Made by a program: the position numbers and the translations under genes. This document shows, one piece after another, positions 1-9,231 of a stretch of 64,000 nt of DNA. The notes beneath the pieces are model-generated. The model worked only from the letters and a program-made list of their open reading frames with translations, had not been told where the DNA came from and made no database searches. The stretch is from Rhodocollybia butyracea. Lineage: Eukaryota; Basidiomycota; Agaricomycetes; Agaricales; Omphalotaceae. The stretch covers positions 1 through 64,000 of the forward strand of contig JADNRY010000285.1 in assembly GCA_015501585.1 (NCBI GenBank). Reading direction: 5' to 3'. The stretch's first letter is position 1. Every line of letters begins with the position of its first letter.

Positions 1-1230
1 CGCCTCGCGCGATATGGTTGGTTAAAGCTTCTCTTAACGTATTGGCGGTACATCCGGAGACCTGCACACTGTGTAGAGCGCAATATTGCACCAGAGTAAG
101 TTTTGACAAAGTTGCATATTTTTTAAACAAAGCATCAATGCTCACGGGTGCCGGTATAAATATGAAACGCTTCAACGCATTCATCATTTGACGACGAGGG
201 TTCTTGCGAGAAATATCCTGTTGTATCCTCAACCCTTCCAACACATAACGCAACTTATCTATATTAAACACTTTTGCGTTAGCCGATGTTAACAAATCAA
301 TGGAAAAACAAGATACATCTTCTTGGCTATGAAAATCCTTGCTAAATGCTTGACACGCATCAGCATTTGGTCGGTTGAGGGAGAGATGACAATCGCCGGA
401 AATAATGTGTCGAATTAAAGCAGAACGATATTGAGGAACAGTTGTGAGAAATGTTGAACTAAAACCATGAAGTGTAGCATAATGTCTCAATCTGCTTAAC
501 TCTGTTGTAAAGAGTGAACACCGAAGACCATGGGCGAAGTTGTCAAAAAAACTGGATTGAATTAACGATCTCGAAGAAGGAAATTCAACAACAGAAGTAG
601 TGAGATTAGACGACGATGGTGAACTAAAAGGTGCCGCTTCAGACGCTGCCGCTGTATGATCTGCTGCTTGAGAACGAGAGACACCTGTAGGAGACAAAGC
701 TAAAGAATGTCAAGCACAATCATGCTTCAGCAAAGACAGCACGAACCTCGATCAAAAGGCGTTGAAGAATGAGAAACTGTACGTCGCGAGAAGGATTGAG
801 TACCATGAATTGAATTAATATAGCCATCACGTGGATCACCTGGAACCGAACTAGATTTGTGTGCTGTGACTGACACAGGTGGAAGACTAGTGAAATCAGG
901 TAGAATAGGCGGCTGGTCACCTAAAGTAAACATCGTAGTTGGTACATGATGTAGCACTGAGTCACAATTAGCTTGAGAGCAAGAATTTGCGAAGTCCAGG
1001 CCAAGAATGAGGTCAATATCAGAAGGGCATTCCCTAAGAGTAACATGAATCGGTGTACTAAACGCCGAATACGCTGTGGAGGAGGTAAGCAGTGCATTTG
1101 TTGAACCTGGATATGGTAGGCCACGGCGTCGGAAGATATCATAAGAGAATATAGATAGAGGCAGTTGAGAATCTTGATAAACGTTCAAATTACTGAACGT
1201 CTGTCCACCTAAAGCAAATGAAAACGACAT
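1..1230 (-). CDS. 5' part of a minus-strand gene running off the window; possible Helitron-like N-terminal region
   Basis: Exon 1 is 1230-747, starting at an ATG. A 47-nt GT-AG intron (746-700) follows, and exon 2 is open from 699 to the window edge with no stop in about 230 codons. Exon 1 contains DIDLILGLDFANSC, resembling the ILG segment of retropepsin-like aspartic proteases, although no DSG/DTG triad is visible upstream. Exon 2 holds two copies of a similar module of about 45 residues (around 510-390 and 90-1): a leucine-rich helix, a YATLHG- or YCALHS-type step, then a helix ending ALIRHIISGDC or ALTNHIARG. This looks like a duplicated SAP-like fold. From memory, similar modules precede the Rep/helicase of fungal Helitrons; that is inference. 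The rest of the protein lies outside, so the identity is uncertain. Confidence 0.5.
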
Positions 1231-2013
1231 TAGTAGTGAGTGAACGTACGAAGGTTACAGATTCTCCGCTAAAGCCGAGACAAAGCCGAAAGATTCAAAA
1301 CTGAGATCGATGACCAAATATATTGCTGCCGATCGGCGCCATGTGGCTACCCAGGGTAAACTCAGATTTCAAAGATCTGTTAAACATCCTTCCCAAAACC
1401 CTCTACCTAAAGGTAGCGGGAATAAGATTTCAATTGCATGTGAAAATTACATCACCGTAACTTAAACTAGCTGATTGGCGCCAGACGCTTGTTAACGCTT
1501 TGATGCTCTGAACTTAGATGGAAAAACAAGCGGCCCAGAAGTTATCTAAACTTAACTGTCTAGTAAGTTGAAACATGTGTCTTTGGTTAGGCCATATTAT
1601 GTAGAATCGAACGAAGCGGAGACGCGGTAGCAAGGCACATGCCTCGGACTCGGGGGCTGGAGTACTTACTAGCCTTGCTCAGACTTGCTCACAGCTCATA
1701 AAGTTAAACCTCAATAATTCAATTAAGTTCAAGTGCGAACAGTCCATACAATCTAAACCTTGTCAAGGGGCGGGGAAACAGTGCAGAAGAAACTTATTCG
1801 AATAATCAGGTAAGGCGTATGATGGAGTAGGCTCATTCGACTAACCTAGTTTCCTTCACGAGGCATAGATTGGAACCAGGATCAAGATACCAATGGTCTT
1901 GAATACTTAGAAGATCCAGAACAATCGAGCTATGATCTTCTTGCGGAAGATCAATGCCAGGATGACTGAAACGCAAATGTTAACCACAGAGACCACACAG
2001 AACATTTCCACAC
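1231..2013. other. No gene recognised
   Basis: Upstream region of the preceding minus-strand gene. Only short unconvincing ORFs are present and I recognise no repeat or RNA gene. It presumably contains that gene's promoter, but no clear element stands out. Confidence 0.4.
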
Positions 2014-2455
2014 TCACTCTTCTTCGAAATGTTTGTGAATCCCAGTGGGCAAAAATATCTTCTGACAATGCGAACAATGTAAATCATGGTTGTTCAGACG
2101 GCATGTCCTCAATGCCGTCAACTTTAGAGCATCTGTAGCTAAACTCGGGGATTGAACTTTGAAATTATGACTGACGGTATGGGACAGCTGCGCTCCTAAA
2201 GCATTAGATATCAATTTTATAGCCAAGATAATTACGCACCATCAACGGCCACCAGGTAAAATACCGTGAAGAGAGTGGCGGCCCATAATACCTACAATCA
2301 ATGCAATCAATAAGAGGATTAGCCTTGCGCAAATCCTCCATCGTTGCAGTATTAGGATCAAGATCAGGGAAAGCTCCAACTACCACCTTCGCCGTGTGCG
2401 ACTCCAAAATTTAGTTTATCCGCCATCCAAGGCCCCATCGCCCCAGCTGCAGAAT
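2014..2455 (-). pseudogene. F-box-like protein fragment, broken at the copia insertion
   Basis: Two adjacent minus-strand frames read like the C-terminal end of an agaricomycete F-box-type protein. The upstream part contains TMEDLRKANPLIDC and CRYYGPPL followed by a tryptophan pair. The downstream part, in another frame, contains a C2H2-like CSHC...HKHF motif. A frameshift or lost intron separates them. The fragment stops abruptly at the left LTR (2456), and its continuation is not on the far side of the element. Family assignment comes from general resemblance only. Confidence 0.35.
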
Positions 2456-2878
2456 TGTTAGACTTCGTCATCTATCATCTTCATTATACTTACTATGGAA
2501 TAGTCTTCTCACTTCGTTACTATCTATGGAACGTTCTCTCTCGCTGTAACTACTGGTATGTGAACTAGTTGTACTATCTTTATCCTGCCCACTCGCCATT
2601 GCTTTATTATCGTGCTCTCATCTATTCTTACTTACTTACCTTGTGCTCCATTCCACTCTCGTCTTATTACTCTCACTCCGTCTGTGAACGCTTCACGCGT
2701 TGTACTTATTATTAACTCGCTGGACTCATATTTAAGCCTGTATGTACTTGTGAAATATCAAAGTTGTGTTTTCTCTGTTTGTGTCTGTGTCTGGACCTTC
2801 GTCTCCTCTGTGTCTGTGTGACCAGAGCCAACTAACAGTGTAGAGTACACTGTCTGCCTTATCGATCAACCTCTAATA
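2456..2878 (+). repeat. 5' LTR of the copia element
   Basis: Starts TGTTAGACTTCG and ends CTCTAATA, so the end is TG...TA rather than TG...CA. It matches the LTR at 11412-11833 along its whole length with about 5 percent differences. A TATTTAAGC box near 2729-2737 is a plausible promoter. Confidence 0.92.
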
Positions 2879-2893
2879 GGTTATGGGCCCCGA
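2879..2893 (+). promoter_or_regulatory. Primer binding site for an initiator-tRNA(Met) half molecule
   Basis: Directly after the 5' LTR lies GGTTATGGGCCC. It is complementary to the anticodon stem-loop of initiator tRNA-Met (GGGCCCATAACC), not to a tRNA 3' end with CCA. Drosophila copia and some relatives are known to prime from a cleaved 5' half of this tRNA. The same core follows the 5' LTR of the gag-only element at 27282-29069. Confidence 0.8.
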
Positions 2894-2932
2894 GCCTAAC
2901 CATTGACGCCACCATCCCAGACACCATTGTTG

Positions 2933-3520
2933 ATGTCACAACAACCCAGCTCATCGAAACCATCCACACGAGCTTCAGCCACAACTAAGCCAGTTGCCGC
3001 CACAAACCCAGAACTTCCTTGCGCCCTAAGACCACATCTTTGGATTCCAACAAAATACCAAGATTGTTACAACAGCTTACAGACAGGAAAATACGAATTT
3101 TGTAACCGGAAAATCTGTCCAAACAGATACGACGTACCCAGTCCTACAGAAGACATACCAGAAATAACATCTGGAATAGCACACAGAATTGAAAAATCCC
3201 AGGAGAAAGCGGCAGTACCCAAACCAGCGGCACCAACATCACCTCCACAGCAGCCAGCCCAGAAAATATCAAGGGCATCATCACAAGCATCACAGGCCTC
3301 TCAATCACAACCAACACAGCCAAACCCGCAGCCACCACCGCCGCCCCCACCAGCTCCATCACCAACACCATCACCTGTACCATCAGATCATGATACTCCT
3401 TTGATCCCAAAATCAGATTTACCTCACAGCTCACCACCATCTGACGGAGACAATCCAGGATCATCAGACGAAGAAGAATCAGATAGCTACTCATCTGACG
3501 ACGAGATGTCCAAAGCATGA
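2933..3520 (+). CDS. Copia ORF1: proline/serine-rich protein upstream of gag
   Basis: An ATG-initiated ORF of 195 residues begins about 50 nt after the primer binding site. An ordered segment with several Cys, Trp and Tyr residues (around LWIPTKYQDCYNSLQTGKY) is followed by a long low-complexity Pro/Gln/Ser region and an acidic tail (DEEESDSYSSDDE). Its stop overlaps the next start as ATGA (3517-3520), the arrangement used for termination-reinitiation coupling. I recognise no enzymatic domain. It could be a gag extension translated separately or the result of an old frameshift. Confidence 0.6.
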   Translation: MSQQPSSSKPSTRASATTKPVAATNPELPCALRPHLWIPTKYQDCYNSLQTGKYEFCNRKICPNRYDVPSPTEDIPEITSGIAHRIEKSQEKAAVPKPAAPTSPPQQPAQKISRASSQASQASQSQPTQPNPQPPPPPPPAPSPTPSPVPSDHDTPLIPKSDLPHSSPPSDGDNPGSSDEEESDSYSSDDEMSKA

Positions 3521-4389
3521 AAGCATTTGACAAGGTCACCACCCTTAAACCGGATGGATCGAACTGGGACACATGGAAAAGTCGAGTAGAATTAGCTGCA
3601 AAGTCCATAAATTATGGCCAGTACCTCACATGGAACCCCCATGAAGCAACAAACACACGAGAAGCCAGAAATACAGGAGATAAATCATCTGATACAGATT
3701 TGCTAAATGCTTTAATTGGCAGATTATCGGATGGCATTTTTCGAAGGTATAGAAATTATACCAACACTCGTGATGTGTGGACAAATTTAATCGCTGATTT
3801 TGACTCCAAAAATGCGCTCACGGAATCACACCTACAGAGACAGCTTCACACCATGCGTTGCTATGAACCATCTAGGGTTAATGAACACCTAGACACTATG
3901 TTGGAAATCCGAGACAGTCTTGAAACCCGCGGCATCGAATTCAGCGATGAAATGTTCAACAACACCATCATATCCTCTATCCCCAATCAATTCAGACCTA
4001 CCATAAACGGACTTGTTGTAGTCACATCTCGAACCGACAAGAAACTGGCAACACAGGAATTGATTGCCACCATTCGTGCAGAAGCACAGGGACACGTACG
4101 TAGTGCTAGTCATCACAACAAGGGGAAGAAGGAATCGGCTAACTATGGGGGAAATTCCCGAGGTCGAGGATTTTCTCAGAGGGGATTTTCTAGGGGCCGA
4201 GGAAACTCGAAACCAAGCGGACCTAACAGGTCTACTTCCGCATGTTTTAATTGTGGAGGGAAAGGACATTTTGCGAGCACATGTCCATCGCCTAAACGGC
4301 CACAGGCTAATCAAGCCAAAGAGAGTAGGGAAACTCACGAGCCGAAAGAGGGGAAGAAATCAGATGGAAATTGGAGATCTAGGCCAAAG
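3517..4389 (+). CDS. gag: Copia Gag (UBN2-type) with zinc knuckle
   Basis: Starts at the ATG that overlaps the ORF1 stop. The N-terminal part (KLPDG-like start, TWKSRVELAAKS, then a helical region to about residue 190) has the layout of copia gag (UBN2/DUF4219 families). An Arg/Gly-rich stretch precedes the nucleic-acid-binding knuckle CFNCGGKGHFASTC at about residues 243-256. The same frame runs on to 4608, but that tail looks like an out-of-frame reading. The pol frame takes over at about 4383-4392, so the functional product probably either ends near there or shifts frame into protease. Confidence 0.8.
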
Positions 4390-5542
4390 GGAAGGAAACC
4401 GCATCTTCATCACAGATTGAAGAAGTCCCAGAATCATCTTGGGCAGCCATTGAGTTGTCATCGGACACCAGCTTTGTCTTTCCTCCCGCCAAATCCTACA
4501 CCGAGCTTGGAAACTCGACGGCATCTTTCCAGATGTCCCCAAATACAGCAGAAACATATCTCACATTTGATTTCAATGATATTGCTGATGAACACGAAAC
4601 AGCAATGATGGGAGCACATAGCCGAGGGGCTATACTATTTGATTCCGGATGTTCGAGCCACATGACTCCTATGGAGGACAGGCTCCAAGATCTAAAGTCT
4701 ATTCCGACTAAAGTCATTCAAGCAACCAATGCCGGAACTTTTAATTCTGGCATGGCAGGTATGCTTCATTTGGATTTTCCAATTGATAACCATGGCAATA
4801 CTCGAACCGTCCCACTCCATAATGCCCTCCTATGCCCCAATATTCCCAACACTCTTATTTCCTTGGGAAAACTCGATGATGATGGATACAATATCCACAT
4901 TGGGAATGGTTTACTCACCATGACTGACCCCAACAACAGGATCGTTGCATGTATTCCGAAGATCCATGGACTCTACCAGATTCCCATGGAGGAATATGCT
5001 TATGTTGCCAAAGATCGACTGGTATCACTCTATGACGCCCACTGCATCTTAGGCCATCAGAACTATGCTTATATTAAGCATTTATTTGCACACAACCAGA
5101 TCAATGGGATGAGATTGGATAAATCTCACATGGACGAGCCGGAATGCCGTACATGCTTGCTAGCTAAGGCAGCAAGATTTCCGATTGCCAAATTACGGTC
5201 TTCTCCACGAGCGGAGAATTACGGAGATGTTTTTCACATGGATGTTTGGGGACCCGCATCAGTTCAGACTATCAACCGTTGCCCTTATGCCCTCACCATA
5301 GTCGACGAGGCGACTCTATGGTTAGAGGAACCATTGCTGAAAAGCAAGGATGAAGCATTCACCCAGTACGTCATTATTCAAACCAATCTCCAGACTCAAT
5401 ATGGCATCACTGTTAAAATTCTTCACTCTGATCGAGGGGGAGAGTTTCTTAGCCGAGAATTCAACCAGTACCTGGAACGACTTGGCACCCAGCGGAGATT
5501 ACGGTGCATGACACTCCGGAACATAACGGCATAGCGGAACGC
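4383..5542 (+). pseudogene. pol: Copia pol, 5' part: protease, GAG-pre-integrase, integrase
   Basis: The aspartic protease has LFDSGCSSHM near 4640. The GAG-pre-integrase zinc-binding segment (GHQNYAYIKHL ... CRTCLLAKAARFP) lies around 5050-5175. The integrase catalytic core begins with HMDVWGP (first Asp) and HSDRGGEF (second Asp). A one-base loss near 5503-5506 shifts the frame; the true continuation, HDTPEHNGIAER, then reads directly into the nested insertion at 5543. It resumes after 9236 as THWTLLNAVQSLI, confirming insertion into the integrase coding sequence. Confidence 0.9.
4386..4392 (+). promoter_or_regulatory. Candidate -1 ribosomal frameshift site between gag and pol
   Basis: The heptamer AAAGGGA lies in the gag frame as A-AAG-GGA and matches the X-XXY-YYZ slippery consensus. 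A -1 slip here enters the protease frame, which is open from 4383, and would give ...RPKGKETASSSQIEEV.... Short potential stems follow (CTTCA/TGAAG and CCCA/TGGG). The alternative is a simple indel, since this copy has other frameshifts. Confidence 0.4.
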
Positions 5543-6375
5543 TGTTATGTTCATGCCTTTCCATCATTATTCCGAGATGTTCCGGCTCATTCCGAGACTC
5601 TCCGAGACTCCTTCACCTTCTCTCACGGTCTCTCACGGCTCCGATAGTTCCCACAACCTCTGGCGGCTCCGAAACTCTATTCTCTATTTTATCCCTTCCG
5701 ATATACCTTTGGACTTCACAAATTCACTCCTACTTCGGCACTCACACTTCCAACGCCTTTATCGGCCATACCTTCGGCCCGATATATCGGCGGACTCCTT
5801 CGGTACTCATTCCTTTCCCACGGCGGTCCGCAGTGCGCCGACGTTCATCTCTTTTGTCTTTTCTACTCTATTGCTTATTGTTTTATCATTTGTATTGACC
5901 TTGGCATTACCTCGGTCCGACTTTATTGTCTTTATTTAACAATTAGGTCACTTGTATATAAACTAGGTACTTTGTACTATCGTTCCTCAGCCAAAAATCA
6001 CGAGTTACACGAGTAATCAAGCTATACCTGTTATTGCACACTTTTCCGAGCTTTCCTTAAGTCTTTCTTTGTTCCTTATTCTCGCTGTTCTGTCCAATAC
6101 CGGCCGACTCGGCTCGGTCCCTACCTCGGACATACCTCGGACCATTCTCACGCCTATACCTCGGTCCGATCTCGGCGATTCCTTGCACTTTACTTCCTCT
6201 CCTTCTGGGACAACCTTGGTGGTGTGTCGGGGGTGTTGCTAATAGCTTCACCGAAGTCCCACCTTTTCCTCGGCCTTGTAGTCTACTCCGGATATTCTTC
6301 CCACAATTCTGATCTTGCCTTTCGGCCATACGTCCGGTCCGCTTCCATTCCGGCCTAGGTTGCACGACCTTGTCA
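5543..6375 (+). repeat. 5' LTR (833 bp) of the nested element
   Basis: Matches the solo LTR at 53773-54631 throughout. A TATATAA box lies near 5955. A short CACGAGTTACACGAG-type microsatellite near 5998-6020 differs in length between the copies. Confidence 0.9.
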
Positions 6376-6431
6376 GTATTTTTGGCTTCAACTCGATACA
6401 TCATCACTTTAATCCCTCCAAAAAATTCCTC

Positions 6432-6992
6432 ATGTCTCACCCAACTCCTTTTGAGTTATATCCCTCCGATTCTAATCAATCTTCGGCACATGACTCCGAT
6501 TCCGAGTCCCTGAACTTAGACAACAATGATCAGTCCTCTGAGGCTGGTTCTTTCCAGACTTTCTACTCAGTTCTATCCTCTCCTTCTCTGAGTATTTCCG
6601 AATCACTTCCTGATGATGCCGATGACTCAGCTTCCGACCACGGCTCCGACGCGGACTCCGATGGTCCCGAGTCAGTCATCTTTGACTCTGATGGCCGACT
6701 CCTGCCTTCCGAGAAAGCATGTCGCTTCAGGAATGGCCTTTGTTTCTATTGTGGGGGTGAACACATGCACATCAACTGTGATCGCCTTAGGGAGAAACTT
6801 CGGCGCCAAGAGGACTCCTATCAGTCTGATTCGGGCTCCGACATCTCCGATTCCCACGACTCCGATGGCCTGGGTGGTCGTAACTATTCTGACATCTCTG
6901 ACTCCGAGCTTTTGTATGACACTAATGATCCTGCTTACTGGGATTATGACTACCTTGCAAGTATCGGAGCGGAGGCTCGGACCGACTTCTAG
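6432..6992 (+). CDS. Gag-like acidic protein with one zinc knuckle
   Basis: 186 residues from the ATG at 6432. The protein is Ser/Asp-rich and strongly acidic (repeated SDSDS-type runs). It has a single knuckle, CFYCGGEHMHINC, preceded by ACRFRNGL, the usual context of a gypsy Gag nucleocapsid. No capsid-like helical domain is recognised, so this is probably only the C-terminal part of a parental Gag. It is the only coding segment in the element, consistent with a packaging role while enzymes are supplied by an autonomous relative. Confidence 0.65.
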   Translation: MSHPTPFELYPSDSNQSSAHDSDSESLNLDNNDQSSEAGSFQTFYSVLSSPSLSISESLPDDADDSASDHGSDADSDGPESVIFDSDGRLLPSEKACRFRNGLCFYCGGEHMHINCDRLREKLRRQEDSYQSDSGSDISDSHDSDGLGGRNYSDISDSELLYDTNDPAYWDYDYLASIGAEARTDF

Positions 6993-8837
6993 ACCCGACC
7001 GGAGTTTCCCACGTATGTCTCGGGATGGTGTTACCGGTTCGTACTTCTCTGGGATTTTATCTTAACACTTTCTTCAATATTCTCTATATTCTCTAACATA
7101 TCTTTTCTTTCCTATCATTGTCTGTCATTGTCCGATCACTCTCCTGTTTTTTCCCACCCATATATATCCTCGGCCCCTTTGGCTCGGCCGATATTTCCGA
7201 TTTTTTGTCGCTCTTTGTTCACTTGTTCTATTTACCTTCATCCTCTTGTTCCTTCACATTCCCGAAGTTACTTAAGATTTATTTTCTTTTGTCTTTCCGA
7301 TGCACTTCGAACATCTTTCCGATTTTCCCACACGTACTGCTCCCTCATATCCCTTTCGGCTCCACTCCGGCCGATTTGTCCGAATTTTTCCTTCACTTGT
7401 CTTAGTCTCTCTCATCCCTTTTGCTCCTTCCCTTCCGATGTTGATTTTCATTCATGTCTGACATACTTCCGATCATTTTCCGATCATTCCCACGCTCCTA
7501 TTCCTTCGGCCGACCCTTCCGACCGATTTTTCTCGCTCCTATCCTTTGCCTTTTGTCTTAGATATTTTTCCATACTTATCTTGATTCATTTTGTCCAATC
7601 CCCTGCATTCCGGTGTCCTTTCCGCTTTATGTTCTATATTTCCTTTGTCACTTTTTGTTTATGACTTCCATATCCTTGTCTGCATGTTGCTATCTCTTGG
7701 ATTCCCATACATTATTTGTTCGGATATTGTTTCTACTCCCACTACAAATCCGTTGATTTACCGGGCAGACCGAAACACTCTCTTCTGGCACATCTTGTCT
7801 GTTTTTCCTCAGCGCTGTGTTCCCCTACCTTCTGTTGAAGTTTTGGAACTCTCTTTTCCGATGGATTCCCATCATCTCGGTGCCTACCTCCAGTCCGCAT
7901 CGGCCCCGTGCCTTGGCACTTACCTTTTTGGTTTGCATTCTGCTCTTGCTGTACAACTTGGATTTCATTCCGGCAGTACACTTTGTACTGAGTTGGTGTT
8001 TCCGGAAATTTACCCGGACCGATTCTCGCCATTTCCGCGGCCTTCTCCCGCATCTTTTTGTCCCTTACCTCCAATGCTTGTCTGATATTCCCACCGAGTG
8101 TGTGGAAGGCAATGCCTAAGAGGGGGATACATCTTGTGACAATTTCCAAAATTATTCCTTCATTCTGACCGCAAATCTTCCGATTTCGGCCTCGGACCTC
8201 CGGACCCTGCACTTCATCACTTTATCATCTTTTCGGCCTTCCTTCCGGATTTTTCTCGGCCGACTTTGGTTCCCTACACAATCCTCTTTCTGTTGAGTAC
8301 TTTATTTGTTATTCCCGTTCCTTTCCGATTTTTTCAGTTCTTACTTTCTTGCTACATGTCCGATATTTTTACACATTACATTCTATCCATGTTCCCTTAC
8401 CCTCCGACATTTTACCGCCATTTTTCCGGCCGACTTTCGGCTTGCTATACATTTTTCAATTTATGTCCTAATTTTGTTATTCTCTCAAGTCCCTTGTCTT
8501 CCGATGTTTTTTCTTACTTTGTTGTTCCAATTATTTTGTCCTCACGCTCCATCCATGTTCCTTACCCCTTCAACATTCTGACTCCATTTTTTTTGGTCAA
8601 ATTCCGGCCTGCTACACTTATTTTTCCAACTTATGTCTGAATCTTTGTTCAATTTTCAATGTTCTTTGTGTTCCGATATTTTGTTCCCTCTTGTCTTTCC
8701 AATATTTTTTCCATGTTCCGCTTACATGTCCAATGTCTGGCACTTTGTTCTACCTTTTCCCTTGTTTCTTATGTTCTTTCTTATTTTGCTACCGTTACAC
8801 TCAAGGCTTTCGAGGGCTCAAGCCTAAGAGGGGATAC
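6993..8837 (+). other. Non-coding, C/T-rich interior of the nested element
   Basis: No domain is recognisable in any frame. The strand is pyrimidine-rich with frequent TCCGAT/TTCCG motifs. A second copy of the polypurine-tract motif (CCTAAGAGGGGGATAC, about 8115-8130) lies some 700 bp upstream of the 3' polypurine tract (CCTAAGAGGGGATAC at 8823-8837). Confidence 0.6.
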
Positions 8838-9231
8838 TGTTATGTTCATGCCTTTCCATCATTATTCCGAGATGTTCCGGCTCATTCCGAGACTCTCCGA
8901 GACTCCTTCACCTTAAGTCTTTCTTTGTTCCTTATTCTCGCCGTTCTGTCCAATACCGGCCGACTCGGCTCGGTCCCTACCTCGGACATACCTCGGACCA
9001 TTCTCACGCCTATACCTTGGTCCGATCTCGGCGATTCCTTGCACTTTACTTCCTCTCCTTCTGGGACAACCTTGGTGGTGTGTCGGGGGTGTTGCTAATA
9101 GCTTCACCGAAGTCCCACCTTTTCCTTGGCCTTGTAGTCTACTCCGGATATTCTTCCCACAATTCTGATCTTGCCTTTCGGCCATACGTCCGGTCTGCTT
9201 CCATTCCGGCCTAGGTTGCATGACCTTGTCA
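8838..9231 (+). repeat. 3' LTR of the nested element, 439 bp internally deleted
   Basis: Collinear with the 5' LTR except that 439 bp are missing between CCTT at 5616-5619 and CCTT at 6055-6058 (5' LTR coordinates). The junction is at about 8911-8914 and keeps one CCTT. The missing part includes the TATA box. Confidence 0.9.

Larger units (their letters stand above)
5543..9231 (+). mobile_element. Non-autonomous gypsy-type LTR element nested in copia pol
   Basis: The element starts TGTTATGTTC, ends GACCTTGTCA, and is flanked by a perfect 5-bp duplication AACGC (5538-5542 and 9232-9236). It has an 833-bp 5' LTR, a 394-bp internally deleted 3' LTR, one gag-like ORF with a zinc knuckle and about 1.8 kb of pyrimidine-rich non-coding DNA. 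No protease, RT or integrase is present. A polypurine tract (AAGAGGGGATAC) abuts the 3' LTR. A solo LTR of the same family is at 53773-54631. It must move in trans. Confidence 0.9.

Noticed and set aside
2612..2821. Short ORF in the copia LTRs (also 11568-11756)
   Set aside because: Lies wholly within the LTR, low complexity, and not conserved in length between the two LTRs.
6384..6400. TGGCTTCAACTCGATAC as a tRNA primer binding site of the nested element
   Set aside because: It begins with TGG but lies 8 nt from the LTR, and its complement does not fit a tRNA T-arm and acceptor layout.
7118..8827. Overlapping hydrophobic or Phe/Ser-rich frames in the nested element
   Set aside because: They arise from C/T-rich composition, overlap in several frames and have no homology-like blocks.
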